Source of the DNA: Motacilla alba alba
Lineage: Eukaryota > Chordata > Aves > Passeriformes > Motacillidae
Assembly: GCF_015832195.1 (NCBI RefSeq)
Contig: NC_052028.1
Span: 1,841,501 to 1,905,500 of the forward strand
DNA: 64,000 bases
Direction of reading: 5' to 3'
In this document: positions 63,401-64,000 of the stretch, in pieces
Layout: every line of letters starts with the position of its first letter
Numbering within the stretch: the first letter of the stretch is position 1
Translations under genes and position numbers: made by a program
Notes under the pieces: model-generated
Told to the model about the DNA's origin: nothing
What the model saw: the letters and a program-made list of their open reading frames with translations, nothing else
Databases searched by the model: none

Positions 63401-64000
63401 TCCCCGGGGCTGGCGAGGCTGCGGGGGCACGGGAGGCGTCCTGGAAAAGGGAATGTGAGGGCCTTGGCTCCTTCTCCGTGCTCTCCTGTCCAGGTGGGCA
63501 TGCAAACGCCTGCAGCTTGTGCTGGCTGGCAGGATTGGTGCTGAGCTCTACCCAGAGCCAGCACAGCTCCCAAAACTCGGCAGCGCCTCAGTTTGGGGTG
63601 GGGCGTCCCTGCCAAGCTTGGGATAGGAGAGGGCACAGGAATGCTGGATGTGCTGGCAGCCAGTGCTCTGCCAGGGGTAGGAGGGAGTCACCCGGTCCCT
63701 GGGGACACAGGGGCACTGGTGGCACCGCCACCCGTCCGGACAGTGCTGCTGTGGGTCACCTTCAGTTCCCAGCAAACCAGCAGCCGGAGCTGGGGCTGCT
63801 GCTGCCCAGGGCACCCCGCGGTCCCACAGGCTGCCCCACACCCCCGTGTGCCCCACAGAGCCCTGTCCCACCGCCATGCCCGGCTCCCCGTTTCCCTCAG
63901 CAGCTCAGCCAGCCTCAGCCACGCCGGCGGCTGATTTCCTCTTGTGGCGCTGATTCCCGGGAAGGGGCTGCGCTTCCCTCCCCTCTCCCCGCTCGCAGCC
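63401..64000. other. unique GC-rich interval to the window edge
   Basis: CpG-containing again in the last 100 bases (63905-64000), possibly the start of another CpG-rich region outside the window. No exon recognised. Confidence 0.35.

Overview
This window is vertebrate nuclear DNA, almost certainly from a bird and probably a songbird. Three things point there. There are sixteen CR1 LINE pieces, many ending in the avian CR1 octamer tail (ATTCTGTG-type). At 32366-33060 there is a solo LTR that I recognise from memory as a passerine endogenous-retrovirus LTR. The overall texture is GC-rich and packed with minisatellites, as in gene-dense avian microchromosomes. No bacterial-style genes, operons, CRISPR arrays or IS elements are present. 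The many long open frames are what GC-rich, stop-poor DNA and tandem repeats produce by chance.

I find no convincing protein-coding exon. The one transcript signal is at the left edge: bases 1-545 look like the AT-rich end of a 3' UTR on the + strand, with AATAAA at 524-529. The other 63.5 kb reads as intergenic or intronic sequence. It alternates between three textures: (i) GC-rich unique sequence, locally CpG-rich at 6044-6480, 10140-10860, 12020-12420, 20640-21060, 57400-57605 and 60280-60470; (ii) tandem repeats, from 5-bp microsatellites to ~50-bp minisatellites; (iii) about two dozen short AT-rich islands of complex, non-repetitive sequence full of homeodomain-, POU-, SOX-, FOX- and T-box-like words, which are candidate conserved non-coding elements. 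That texture is typical of the regulatory surroundings of a developmental gene, but no gene can be named from this sequence.

Layout. 1-0.55 kb: 3' UTR end. 0.55-9 kb: unique DNA with four CR1 copies and a 32-bp VNTR. 9-12.5 kb: three minisatellites, a TAATCC-site cluster, CpG-rich DNA and a 520-bp CCCTAT/CCCTGT array. 12.5-26.7 kb: mostly unique DNA with candidate CNEs and three CR1 copies. 26.9-38.5 kb: TTTTCC and CCATT microsatellites, the solo LTR, a possible second LTR and a 20-bp minisatellite. 38.5-47 kb: five CR1 copies and the candidate CNEs at 41.1 and 43.9 kb. 47-52 kb: a cluster of five minisatellites. 52-57.7 kb: the largest candidate CNE, two head-to-head CR1 pieces and a CpG island. 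58-63 kb: a GGGAT array, an old LINE reverse-transcriptase-ORF relic, a 46-bp minisatellite and a 1.1-kb 32-bp minisatellite. 63.2-64 kb: a last candidate CNE and CpG-rich sequence running off the edge.

Every repeat family assignment comes from reading and memory, without alignment. CNE calls rest on composition and motif content only, because no second species was available.
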